Below are positions 50,501 through 61,220 of a stretch of 64,000 nucleotides of DNA, piece by piece. The stretch is from assembly GCF_051020985.1 (NCBI RefSeq), contig NC_135003.1:8859501-8923500 (forward strand). Direction: 5' to 3'. The notes under the pieces were generated by a model. The model searched no databases. It was not told the DNA's origin and worked only from the letters and a program-made list of their open reading frames with translations. The position numbers and the translations under genes are program-made. How positions within the stretch are numbered: the stretch's first letter is position 1; each line of letters starts with the position of its first letter. The DNA comes from Nomia melanderi. Taxonomy: Eukaryota > Arthropoda > Insecta > Hymenoptera > Halictidae.

Positions 50501-51582
50501 AACGCCGAGTGTCTCGCGGGTCGCTAGAGAATCCGTTTTAACACGAAAGTACAAATACCACGAGTACCCAAATTTGGAATGGATCCGGCGTGTTACGGTG
50601 TCGCGGCATAAATTTACGACGCGATTAACCTCAGAACGCTTCAGGGCGCCAGAGCTCGGCGTACGCCCACATCCTCGAAACTTTCGGCCTTATTAAAAAG
50701 ACGAGGACTATCAAAGCCACTTCCCGGGACATCGGAAACATTTTACCCGTGCAACATTACGCCCATCATCGGCTATCTGCGAAATCAGCGAAAGTATATT
50801 AAATTACAGGTCCGTCGTCCGGCTACAAAGCAGCGGACGTTTGTACCTTCTGCCTTTTTCTCGATACTGTCAACCCGTAATCATGATTGCATCCACGACG
50901 CCGGCGGGAAAGTATTGGGTTTCATTTGATTAAAAGATAACACTCGTAAAAAGGACACTCGAAACTGAACTAGGAATACTGTAAACCTTTTACTAACGAC
51001 AAATCACGGCTATTACAAACTTGATCATAGTACCTTAAATCTAACGACGTCAAGTATAGATATTACCAAACATTCCAATTCAAATCCTCAACAAACCAAG
51101 AGAACGAACAGAAAATTCCCAAGAATTACTGATAAATTACCAGCTGCTCAATTTTCTTCGATCAACGAATTAACCAATAATCACCTATGTTCTCTTCAAA
51201 ATTAAATACCATTGACTTATACACGACACCTTTAACCTCTCCGTTCCTAACAATACATACTCTTCACCCATATTCGCGATATATTCCAAGATCATCGGAA
51301 CACGTAGAATGGACGCTGTTCGCTCGAACCACCAGTAAAATTTACGGTCACTATTAATCGAGTGAAACGTGATTTCCGCGTGCAAATGCAGACCGCAGGT
51401 TCCAGCGGGACCGTCGAACGGGCCGAAAGGTTAATCGCCGCGGAAAAGAAACGATCGGCGGGTTGGGGTCCGGGTGAAGCGCGGTCCTGTTCCCATCGTC
51501 TAACGCGGCCATAATCGCGTCATCGCGGCACCTTTAAGATACCGGTCGCATAACCGCAAGATTTTCAATTTCCTCGTTATCC
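44518..51582. other. Non-coding block
   Basis: AT-rich at 44518-45280, GC-rich at 45580-46050 and 46490-47500, AT-rich at 47640-48000, mixed to 49900, AT-rich at 49900-50480, GC-rich at 50500-50900 and 51380-51660. The longest minus frame (46710-47363, 217 codons, Pro/Arg/Ser-rich) has no recognised domain. TTAACGGGTTAATC at 50124 has the TTAACNNGTTAA form of the MITE ends, but no second end was found. No RNA gene was recognised. Confidence 0.5.
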
Positions 51583-51926
51583 TTACGTGGCCAGCCCGTG
51601 GCCCGCGAGTGTACCGAACCCTCCCCCGGTCGGGCCGCCTCGTCCGCTGCATTCATTAACGTAACACGATTTATCAATTAGCGTAAAAGGCAGCGATAGA
51701 TAGTCGTTCTGATATGTTGTCCCGTTCCAGCTACGCGCCGTTCCCGTCCCCTCTCTTTTCGATCCCTCGCTCGCCGTGCTACGACCGGCACACAAGCGCG
51801 TGCGATCCAACGACGACGACAGGTTTACGCGAGTGTGCGTCCGCATGTGACTCCGCGCGTGTGAAGGGTACACGAACATCGAATTCGTGCACGGGAAACG
51901 CGGACGCGTGTGCGTGAATACGACCT
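51583..51926. other. GC-rich non-coding stretch with GTGTGCG-type motifs
   Basis: Overlapping frames on both strands, including a 182-codon minus frame at 51583-52131 rich in Arg, Thr and Ser, arise from GC-rich DNA with repeated ACACG/CGTGT words. No protein family was recognised. Confidence 0.45.
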
Positions 51927-51949
51927 GGTACACGTGCACCACGTGTACC
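51927..51949. promoter_or_regulatory. 23-bp palindrome carrying two CACGTG E-boxes
   Basis: GGTACACGTG-CAC-CACGTGTACC is a perfect 10-bp inverted repeat with a 3-bp spacer. Each arm contains a canonical CACGTG E-box, with centres 9 bp apart. Such sites bind bHLH-PAS or bHLH-ZIP dimers (Clock/Cycle, Myc/Max, Met/Taiman families). The surrounding 150 bases are dense in ACACG/CGTGT words. Function is inferred from symmetry. It is also self-complementary enough to extrude a small cruciform. Confidence 0.4.
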
Positions 51950-54285
51950 TGTAGCCTACACGAACACGCGGATCTATGGGGAGAACAGGGTGTTAATGGG
52001 ATGTGTTCTGAGCGGACCCGCGTAGTTCTTGATGCGACGACGGACTTTCGGCAAGTATTTTTGACTCGTGGGACCCTTCGTCGATTGTTTTCTCGTGTTT
52101 TTGATTTTGGTCGTTGATTCATTGGTTGCACTGGTGCTTTGGTGCAGTGGGGCTCACGGGGATTTCGAGGTTGAAACGAAAGATTGCTGCTGTTCTTACG
52201 GGTTCAGTGAAAGTTTGAATGTTACTAATTGCTTGGTTGTGTGCGTGTACCGAGTTTAGAAGTCGCGTTTATTTTAGCTAAAGGATTGCTTGTTCAGGAA
52301 TTGAGACAATCGATGAGTCTAAGAATGATCTCGAAAACTTTAGGAATCCCGCTATTTAAAGATATAATAGACTCAGAAGATTCTGGAGCGTTTGATCTGT
52401 TTGTTGTACTAAAAACATACAAAACATCGTGAAAAATAAATCGATAAATCTATACTAATTTCGACTACACTGTAGCAACTAATCGTTACATTATACGAAC
52501 GAAACCTTCGAGCTGACTGAACGTTGCATCAAATATACGTATAACAATCAATTTGCCTGTAACATCTAATTCATATCTGAATACATTCATCGTGGCCGAT
52601 TATTTTGATTAATACTCCACAATCCCGACGCGAATTTCCCTGCAATCAGCCGCTCAAAGGGAACTGCAGACTCAAGCCCACGCATTTCGAAACGCATTCC
52701 CATTGTGAGGGGGACTAATTATACAGGTTCGCATGAATCCGAAAAAAATCTACGAAATCCCCTCGACTCTCTCCTTGCGCCGGCAAATTGCAAGCCGATA
52801 GAATCGATTGATTCGCGATACACCCCGTGTACTGCCCCGCGTTATCGGGTGGGACGAGGAGAGGTAGATCCGTCTGCCCTCTCGCGCCCGCTCGTTATTC
52901 CATTCTGCTAAAACTCGACGCCCGAGCGAGGGTGTGCCGAGCGTTCCTACGTATGAAGGGTTGCACACGGTTTCATTAATGGAAAAGTGGCATTTCGGGG
53001 TTTAAGTGCATATTCCCATTTCACGCAGCGCGCCGCGCCAGCCTTCTTTTCGTCGGGTACGTCCGAAAACAGATCGATGTAACGGCTGCTTCGATGTATC
53101 GGTGAATTCGAAACGACGCGCGATGAGACACACGGTGTCGCCCCCTTTCCCCGCGTCCCATAGTTTCGCGACAACGATTCCGGCCGACAATTCGACCCGC
53201 TCGTAATGAGGGGAGCGCACAAGTTTTAACGAGTCCGCTTTCGACAAACTTTCTGTTCACTTTTTTTTTTATATATTAAAAGATTTTATGGGATGGCACT
53301 CGCGAAGTTCTAAGTAGTATTATAAAAACTTGACACGTGAGGTGCGGATGTAGAGTTATGGAATAAGGGTGTGGGATGAAGCTGGTTTGTTGTAGAAATG
53401 GAATGATAAATTGGCTGTGATGTTTGGTTTCTACGTTTGTAGATGTGGAATGTCCACGTCGAAAAAGGATTTTTTGGTTTATTTGTGTGTTTTGTTTATT
53501 TGTTTATTTATATGTAACATTTCTAACAGCAAAGCTACCGAGTAGTTAAACTGACATTTTGAAATTCTTGTATAGAAACTTCAATAGTGCATCTATTTGG
53601 ACTTTACTTGATTTACTTAAGTTCGCGTATTGCAAAATCAATTCTTTTAATAATTTCACACAGAAATATTTGTTGTCTTTTAAATCATTGCAAAATGAAG
53701 AAATCAGAAATGGATCGTTTTGACCCGTCCGATAGTTTTATGTTAATTTATTTTGCTTCGATTCAAACGTTTGGTAATCAAAATGAAGGTATCTATACCC
53801 CCTACCATCGAATCTAAAATCTATAAAACGTTGAATTTTCGAATTTTCATATCTATTGTATTCGCAGCAGGCATCACAGCGCACGACTCAATTAATTTTC
53901 GACGGGTCTTCTTTTAATCGTTCGATCGTTGTTCGTTAACGCCAGCGCGCCGCGATTATCTCCACGGCCGCGTCACAAGGAAAAGTTTCCCCGCGCCGCG
54001 TTACAACGGCCCCAGCAATTTCGGAGAGCCAGTTAGTTCCATCGAAAACACCGAACGAAGTTTCACCATTACGGAATTAACGTAAACAGAGAAAGTTGCG
54101 GGCTTTTTCGTTTTCGGCCGAATTTGCGTGAGTGCGCCGGCGAAAAAAATGATTTTTCGCGCGCACGCGTATACGAGCTCATGGAATAAATTTTCGAGCG
54201 TGATGCGCATGGATCGACCTCGAAGAAATTAAAAAGCTAGGATTTTTTTAACTAATGGAAATGGCGTTTGGTGGCGGCGCGCGCT

Positions 54286-54286
<1 letters not shown>
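51950..54286. other. Non-coding block
   Basis: GC-rich to 52180, AT-rich to 52620, GC-rich at 52690-53230 with frames on both strands, AT-rich to 53880, GC-rich to 54240. No recognised protein, RNA gene or repeat. Confidence 0.5.

Positions 54287-54336
<50 letters not shown>
54287..54336 (+). repeat. (GA)25 microsatellite
   Basis: A pure run of 25 GA dinucleotides is preceded by GCGCGCTC and followed by AAATAGAGAG. It is likely polymorphic in length. Confidence 0.95.
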
Positions 54337-54340
<4 letters not shown>

Positions 54341-57299
54341 GAGAGTGGTGCATTCAATGGCGCGAAACAATACAAACGCGGAAATAAGTTGATTCGATTT
54401 CCTATTAACTCGTTCAGTTACATCGAACGGCCATTAATGCTGCAGCCCGCTAACCCAGTTCCCCGTTAATGACGTTTTATTTAAACACATCCGGCCGACC
54501 GAATACTAAAAGGAAAACCGCATTTGCGTTTCGTAGGACAATCAATCAAAATACGAGATCGACGGGCCGATGATTAATTATTTTCTCTTTATTAACGCGT
54601 CTTGTTAATTGATTAATGATATGCTGCGCTAAATAAACCGACCGGTAAACAGTGTAATTGGCGTGTCATGAACTTCGATTCTAACATTCTTGTTGCCAGA
54701 GGAAATCTATTATTATGCAAGCCACGATTGAAGAAATCGGCGATAAATATTTACATCCTGTGAATTATCAGATGTTTCATTGAATTTTGTGTCATATGTT
54801 ATTAACATTTTCCTTTGTTTTCTTTTTTTTTATTTTAGGGTGTATAACTGTATTTTACTTTTTAGGGCGAAACGCACACGAGCGGTTCACTGCAAAATGT
54901 CGCAGCGACGATTATTTTGGAAGAATGGAGACCGTTCTTTCATCTCGCAGAAAGAATGATAAGAGAACTTTGTATGTCTATTCTTCGGAAACAATCGCCG
55001 CTGCGATATTTTGCCGTGAACCGTTCGTGTGCGTTTAGTCTAAACATTAATATATCGCAACGAAGATTGCTCGAAACTTGGAACCTTTCTTACACTAACA
55101 ACGGTTGGCTTGCTATTTCTACTAAATCCTCTTTAATTTTGGAAAAAAAAACAAAATTCCCGAAAGATAATTAAAGTGAAATGTATATAATGGATCATGT
55201 TTGTAGAAAATTCCGGATGAAGGACGATTCACTTGGTAATAGCGATCCCAATAATTTGTAACATTCGAAGAAACAATATCCCCAACGACATAAATTCCAA
55301 ACGTATCGGAAAGGAACGAGTCGAGCAACTTTCCAACTACATAGATTGTAACAGACGGAATTATACGCCGATTTACGTTTCGACAAACTTATATTTTCCT
55401 CGCCATAAAGTTCATATCTGGTGCGCTTTATGCTACAAAAGTAGTAAAAAAGAACGAGATCCGTGCAGCAAATTCTACAATTTTTGAAGCGCCATTAGAT
55501 ACCTACCACGCGCGCGTACGGAACTCGTGGGACCCAGTAAAATTATTTGACTTTCATCAGTAGACGGTTACGTCTGCTAACATGGACACGCGAGCCAAGT
55601 ATTAATTTTGTTATTACTGCAGCTACAACACACGGATGATACAATCATAACATGCCCATTCCCGGCATGGTGAACCACGCCGGGGGATATTATACAGTCC
55701 CTTAAAATAACTGTAATTTCAGTAGAGGTTCTGCGAGAGGTTCGAGCGGAGTCGTTAATGAAGAAAATTATCATACTGACAAATACCGATTATCGTGCCG
55801 GCTGCGATAAATTGCTTCTTTTCCATCGGAAGAATATTCCGGCGCCGCATTGAACAGACTATTCATTATGAATACACGGGACGCTTAAATGCGGTATAAC
55901 CTCAAGTAATTCCTTTGCTAAATATTTCTCCAATGCGCTAACACGGAACCCGAGTTTCTGAAACGCGCCGCATTACGTGAACTTCCCATTCGCCGATTAC
56001 GAGCAAAATACTCTCTGATTGTTTTATTCTCTAATTACTCCAATTATTATAGTGATATACACGTTATCGAACGCGATGGGAACACGAAAGAGTTATTTGA
56101 GCAACACTAAGTTTTCATTTCCGACGAAGACAACAGAAGTACGTTTGACATATTATATTCGATTAATCGTCGAAGGTATTCGATTGGTATTCGTTTTAAT
56201 CGAATGTGTTAAGAAGAAATTGAATTGCTTCGAGGAGATATCATCCAATCAAATTAATTTTCTTCCTAGCATTTCAAGGCTAGGAATAGTTTTTTCAGTC
56301 GGATGTGATCTAATCATTGCAGCGTTTTATCTAATCACGGGGAAAGAATTGAGCTATCATGCGTGTATGATATATTATCCCGTAGATGTGATCATAATTC
56401 AATCATCAATCATTCATTCATTGGATTGAAAGTATTATGAGCCAATAAATCAATAGTTTAGTGGATCAATCCATCAATAATCGGACTCCCGTTCTTCGAT
56501 GGTTCACCAGTCATAAATAAACATACAATTCATTATACGAACAATTTAAAATTGCCTATAAAAAATGCATCAAACTAGAAAAACCGAGGGAGAAAAATAT
56601 ATTACCAAACTTACTAACCAAGTTTTCATTTAAAAGTTATTATCATTAACCAAACGTACTGTCAAAACATTTCTTAACACCCAGAACAACCAATACAAAA
56701 ATTAAGCGCCTGAAAATTATTCACAGAACAAAGTGGTGCTAACGGTGTATAACCAATAACTTGAATAACAAATAATCTAGTAGAAGTTAATTATTTATTC
56801 GTTATTTATTATCGAAATAAGATTTCTTTCGAATAACACCCAACAGTGGACCCGAAGACCGTCGGGTCCCCGACCGGAAAATCGAAATCGTGCGGAATCC
56901 GTAACGGAATGGCGGTCGACGAGAAGCGGGAGAGAGAAACAAGGATGCCGGGACAAAATTGGTGGGGAATTAATTTCTTCTTCAATAACAGTTTTGCGCC
57001 TCGCTGCGCACCGACGCCACTTTCGTGGCCGCGGCGCAACACCTCTCCCGGTCGGGGCCACTTCAGCGTGTTACAACTGCCGACCGGAAGTGGCCGGCGC
57101 GGCGAAGAAACGGAGGGAAGGAAGACACGGAAAAACTTCGCGGATTCGATCAAATTGACCGTTGAACGAACGAGGAAAAAATTGCGCCGCAGGTGTCGCA
57201 GATTGGACGCCGCGGTTTATCGTCTTACCCAAGGATTCTAATTCCTTTTTCCTGTCCTCTTCCATCGCTAACGACGCGAACGCGCGATAAATACTCATT
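54337..57299. other. Non-coding block
   Basis: Mostly AT-rich with GC-rich DNA at 56830-57240. The + frame at 56019-56429 (136 codons, no ATG start) is hydrophobic and unrecognised. The + frame at 56846-57241 (131 codons, GTG start) ends in a basic segment (ERTRKKLRRRCRRLDAAVY), but minus frames overlap it and no domain was recognised. Neither is called a gene. Confidence 0.45.
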
Positions 57300-57367
57300 T
57301 TTTTATTTTTGTTCTCTCAAGACAATCCATCGGTAAGTGACATTTTTTTTCCATTTCTTCTAACAGC
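57300..57367 (+). other. Cluster of strong splice-like signals
   Basis: Pyrimidine tract TTTTTTATTTTTGTTCTCTC ends in AAG (AG at 57320-57321). A near-consensus donor CATCG|GTAAGTGA follows (GT at 57333). A second pyrimidine tract then ends in TCTTCTAACAG (AG at 57365-57366). Taken together they would outline an 11-nt microexon (57322-57332) between two introns. The 34 nt between donor and second acceptor is too short for a normal insect intron. The frame after 57367 (to 57554) has no recognised motif. Confidence 0.22.
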
Positions 57368-57844
57368 TGCGGCGTGTATGATTTTCAAAATCCATTGCGT
57401 TGTCGTTGACGAGATCAGCTTCGTGTTTTATGTTTCTTTGAAATCTAGTTTCAATAGAATCCGACTAGACTGTCACGAGATTCGAGATTGGGAGTCTTTG
57501 AAACATGGAAATATCGAGGGAGATTTATCTTGGCAAAATAAATATTTCCCGTGAACCAACCGATTATCGGTTTTGATCTTCCCAAAAAAAAAAAATAAGC
57601 AACGAACACGCAGCAAAATCCAAGCGACGAAGGGTTGAATCAGCCACGGTGTTCAAGTGACAACTATATTCCGCGTCGGCTCGGCCGGCGGCAGAGAGTG
57701 CCGGCGGATATCTGGACGTGTAATCGACGTCGGGACCGATGCGCTTCTTAGGCCGTTTCAATTAACCGGAATCGTGTAATCCGGCTCGCGAGTACGTCGG
57801 GCCCGGCTCGCACCGGGGCCCGGCCGTGCCGCGTCCCACGAGGA
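57368..57844. other. Non-coding block
   Basis: A + frame runs to 57554 with balanced composition but no recognised domain. A run of 12 A lies at about 57584-57595, then GC-rich DNA. Nothing else was seen. Confidence 0.45.
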
Positions 57845-58200
57845 ATGCGAATAGCAGGGGCGTGCCGGCGATTTGCGAGAAGGATCGAGCCAGCGGAAGG
57901 AACGCGGCGGAACGGTTGGCGAGGGGACGAGAGGACGCCGCGAGAGAGGAGGACCGCGAAACGCGGCGTGCCGGCTGGAACAACGACGGACGAGCAAATT
58001 GCCGGCGCGGAACGGAGAGGGACCGACCGCGGAAAGAGAGGAAGAAATAAAGAAACGGAGAAAGACCACCGATCCGGCCGACCGACACGGGGGATGGCGA
58101 GCAACGGGGTGAAAAGGGGGCACAGGCAGGAAGGGGGCTACAAAAAGGAGAGAACGGAAAAGGTGAGCGGAGGAAGAAGATTCTCTGGTTGGGTCCGGTA
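57845..58200 (+). other. Purine-rich GC tract ending in a donor-like site
   Basis: For about 330 bases the + strand is rich in G and A (GGAACGCGGCGGAACGG, GAAAGAGAGGAAGAAATAAAG). Near 58160 it ends with GAAAAGGTGAGCGG, a good match to a 5' splice site. It could be the purine-rich end of a non-coding or leader exon. All frames on both strands are open and Arg/Glu- or Ser/Leu-rich, so coding is not supported. Confidence 0.22.
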
Positions 58201-60969
58201 CCTATAGTGGCCGGTAATGAAGGTGTTATTAAATAGATTGAGATTAATTGCGTGATTAGTGCTTTATGTGTAATTGGATAGCGAACCGAGGTAGATCGAG
58301 GGGGCGGAATTAAATTGGCATTCGTGTACGTGTTTATATTCTGCGCGTTCCGCGGCCAGGACGCCTTCCCTTACAACCAACACGCGCGCAATACGAAGCA
58401 GCTTTAAAAGACAAACGTATCGATATGATTTTTATGCGCGATGATGTTCGATTAAATTGCTAAAAATTCGACTATTTCATGAGAAAGGGAGGGTTCGCGT
58501 ATCCTTCTAGTTTTAACGGGAGATTAATTGGGGATGATCGTGAACCCGGCGCGTTCCTCCTCCGATGCCCGGGGTTCCCGTGACGCCCGGAATATTCGAC
58601 CGCGATTAAATCTATAATTAGCTGAGTGTAAATTACGAGTGGACTCGTCGGGAATCTGAACGATATTAAGGAGATTAATTCAGCTCGGAGCTTATTAGAA
58701 TCGACGACCACAAAGTGGCGTGTGAGTCTGCCTAGTGGTACGTTTGAATGGGTTCCATGGGGGATGGGGGGTGGCGATTAGTCACGGGGCCGAAGGAATA
58801 TAACGAGAAAGTGGACAAGCCGGGAGTACGCAACACTGAACTGAGATATTAAATAACAGCTGACCTTTGCTGTGTGTAATAAACAGAATGAAATTGGGGA
58901 GTAAGGGAGAACGCGTGAATCGAACCGGCCAAGGATGAAGGAGGACGGCGCAGGAAGAAGAGGCCGGGGAAAGATTGAAAGATGAAGGGAACCCAGGAGA
59001 ACGGGTTAGTAGTAGTTTATCGAATTAAGGCAATTAGTGGTACAACCATTCTCCTGCCGTGCCACTTAACCGACTATCTCCGTGGACACTCGAAAGCTTT
59101 TCGGTTTCCAGCATGCCAGATAACCCGCGTTTTAAGGCACCGTTCACACGTCCGTTTATTATAGCGCCCGACCAGTTAGATATCGCTGCGCGGCCGATTC
59201 ACTCGGTGGTCGGGCCCCTCCTCGCGTGAACGTCAATGGGAACTGGTGGCGCTATCTTTTCTGAATGATCGTGTTTGCATTACTAAGTTGACGGGGCAAC
59301 GTGTCCTTTCTTTTCCTTCGTTTCTTATTAATGCACCGTAGAGGATTTTTCAACGAATTCGAAAAGTGAAATGACATTCCACGTTAGCTTTTCCTCTTTT
59401 CATGGCTGCCTTAAGACTATCGTCAGAAGGGAATCCGCGATCTTTAATTTTTCAGGAAACATTGGAAATTAGAAGAGAATCTTCCTTTTAAAGAAATTCG
59501 AGTAGCAGTACTATATCTGATTAAAAAAGAATCAATGTAAAATGTCTAAACTATCACGAAATGTAAACTTCAACGAAAACACGTTTCAACGTTGAAAGCT
59601 CTAGCGTATCGTGTTCGAGAAATATATACGCCACTACGTATCTTCTAAACCAAAAAGATAGTCGGAATTACGTGGAAACACCGGACGACTGGATAAAGAT
59701 TCTATGTAAAAAAATAAGTCGAAAATATACAATAAAATTTTGTTGATGACCACGCTTGATGACCACTTGGCCATGCCTCGTTAGTGAATCTCAGTGTAGA
59801 TCATTGTCTCGATTGAAGTTTATGTTGATAAAAACTACCAACGCCACAAAAATGTGAACTGAAAACTCCTTCACAAAAAGAATTCATCCATTTTCGCCGG
59901 GGTATCGGTGCCGCATTAAAGACCACGGCAGCAGCGGAACGTCCGGTTTCCACGATAGAACCCGATCTAGACGGATGAACACGCGAGAGGATTCCGTGGA
60001 GAAACTCTTGGGACGGTATCGCTACTGTATTGTGCGCCGGGCTACCGGTTTTCCCAGGCAGCCGTGCCAGAATCGTAAAAACTGTCGCGGGGGATGAAAG
60101 GCGGCACAGTTAGGCGACGAAGTTAGGCAAAATCAAAAATCCGGATACGGGAAGTCCGAGACTCTCGACGGATCCCCAACGACAAAGGGGCGACTTTCGC
60201 CGATATTCGCATGTCGCGCACGTTTTCGCCGGTCCCGCTGCCGGAAATTCTCTTTTAATTTTCCGCGAAATTCGAATAAAGTTGCCCGGCCAAGCAGGGT
60301 ATTAGGGTTGGGGATTCCGCATGCACGTCCGTCGGCAACATTTTAAACTCGCATTTCACTGGCTTGAGCCCTAACTTTATCCCAGCGAGACGCGGGGTTG
60401 TTCGAGCAGGGCAGGCGGGTTTGAAGCCTCGCGATGCGACAACGTGTACCATCAAAACGAGATTCCGATGCTGGCTGGACGCGGCCAGATTTCGAGCAAA
60501 ACTTTCCCTAGGAACAGACGCTCGCTCGTCCCAGGTGGAACCTTATCGCGAGTGGATACTCCTCCGTTTTTGTTTTAATACTCTGTCAGTATACCTAATT
60601 TTTAAGAGTTTGTCTATGGTTTGGGTTAGAACTGTGCTGAAGGTGGAGATAATAATGTGAGATGTTTACTAGGTTTCTATCGGCGAGAAGAAGTTATTGA
60701 AGGAAATAATATTTATCTTAACACTAATCATACCGGCAGCAGGTTAAATGATTGTAATTATAATTCTGCCTTTCCTGTCGTTCATTTAATTTTATATCAA
60801 CTTCTATATTGTCGGATTAATCAGTGTTTTTATTTTAGTTTCCCCTTCTATTTCTATTTCCAGTAAAAATAAATTTATCATCTAATTTGTTCAAATTGCC
60901 GGTAAAGTTAGTGTTAAAGGAGCAACTTGTCATAATTATTGTGTATTCTTCGAGTAAAAATTGTCTCGT
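58201..60969. other. Non-coding block
   Basis: Mixed composition, GC-rich at 58500-59260 and 59890-60560, otherwise AT-rich. A short direct repeat TTGATGACCAC occurs at about 59744 and 59757. No gene, RNA or transposon was recognised before the MITE at 60970. Confidence 0.5.
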
Positions 60970-61220
60970 TTAACCAGTTAACTGTGTTAGACGAGTATAC
61001 GCGTCATCGTAAAGCTTGACATGATACTAATTCTTTCAGCGATGGATTTTTTATTTTTTCACGTAAACATGTAATTCTTCTTTGTTTCGCTTTGATCTTT
61101 CATTAAAATATACCCTACGTGCATTCGTCCTGCGTTCGACAAGTACACGCTCCATTTTTCGATTTTACTGCGCGCAGAACCAGAGGTTTTTCCAACTAAA
61201 TTCCACAGTTAACTGGTTAA
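60970..61220. mobile_element. TTAA-flanked MITE, 251 bp, perfect 17-bp inverted termini
   Basis: The left terminus TTAACCAGTTAACTGTG (60970-60986) is matched perfectly by the reverse complement of the right terminus (61204-61220), with TTAA as the outermost four bases on both sides. Inside the left end is TTAGACGAGTATACGCGTC. A related same-orientation GTTCGACAAGTACACGCTC lies in the right half (~61134-61152). GCTTGACATGATACT 44 bases in relates it to the copy at 35067 (GCTTGACACAGATACT). There is no coding capacity. Structure and flanks fit a piggyBac-type non-autonomous element; the mobilising transposase is not in the window. Confidence 0.7.

Noticed and set aside
51583..52131. 182-codon minus-strand frame
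   Set aside because: A translation of ACACG/CGTGT-rich DNA with no domain. The + strand is open in two frames over the same DNA.
58905..58935. tRNA T-loop-like GGTTCGATTC on the minus strand
   Set aside because: Flanking bases do not pair as a T stem, and no D arm or acceptor stem can be built.
59133..59153. TAAGGCAC start resembling the miR-124 seed
   Set aside because: Similarity ends after eight bases and there is no hairpin partner upstream. Similar 8-9-base seed matches to miR-7, miR-34, miR-315 and miR-317 elsewhere were dismissed for the same reason.
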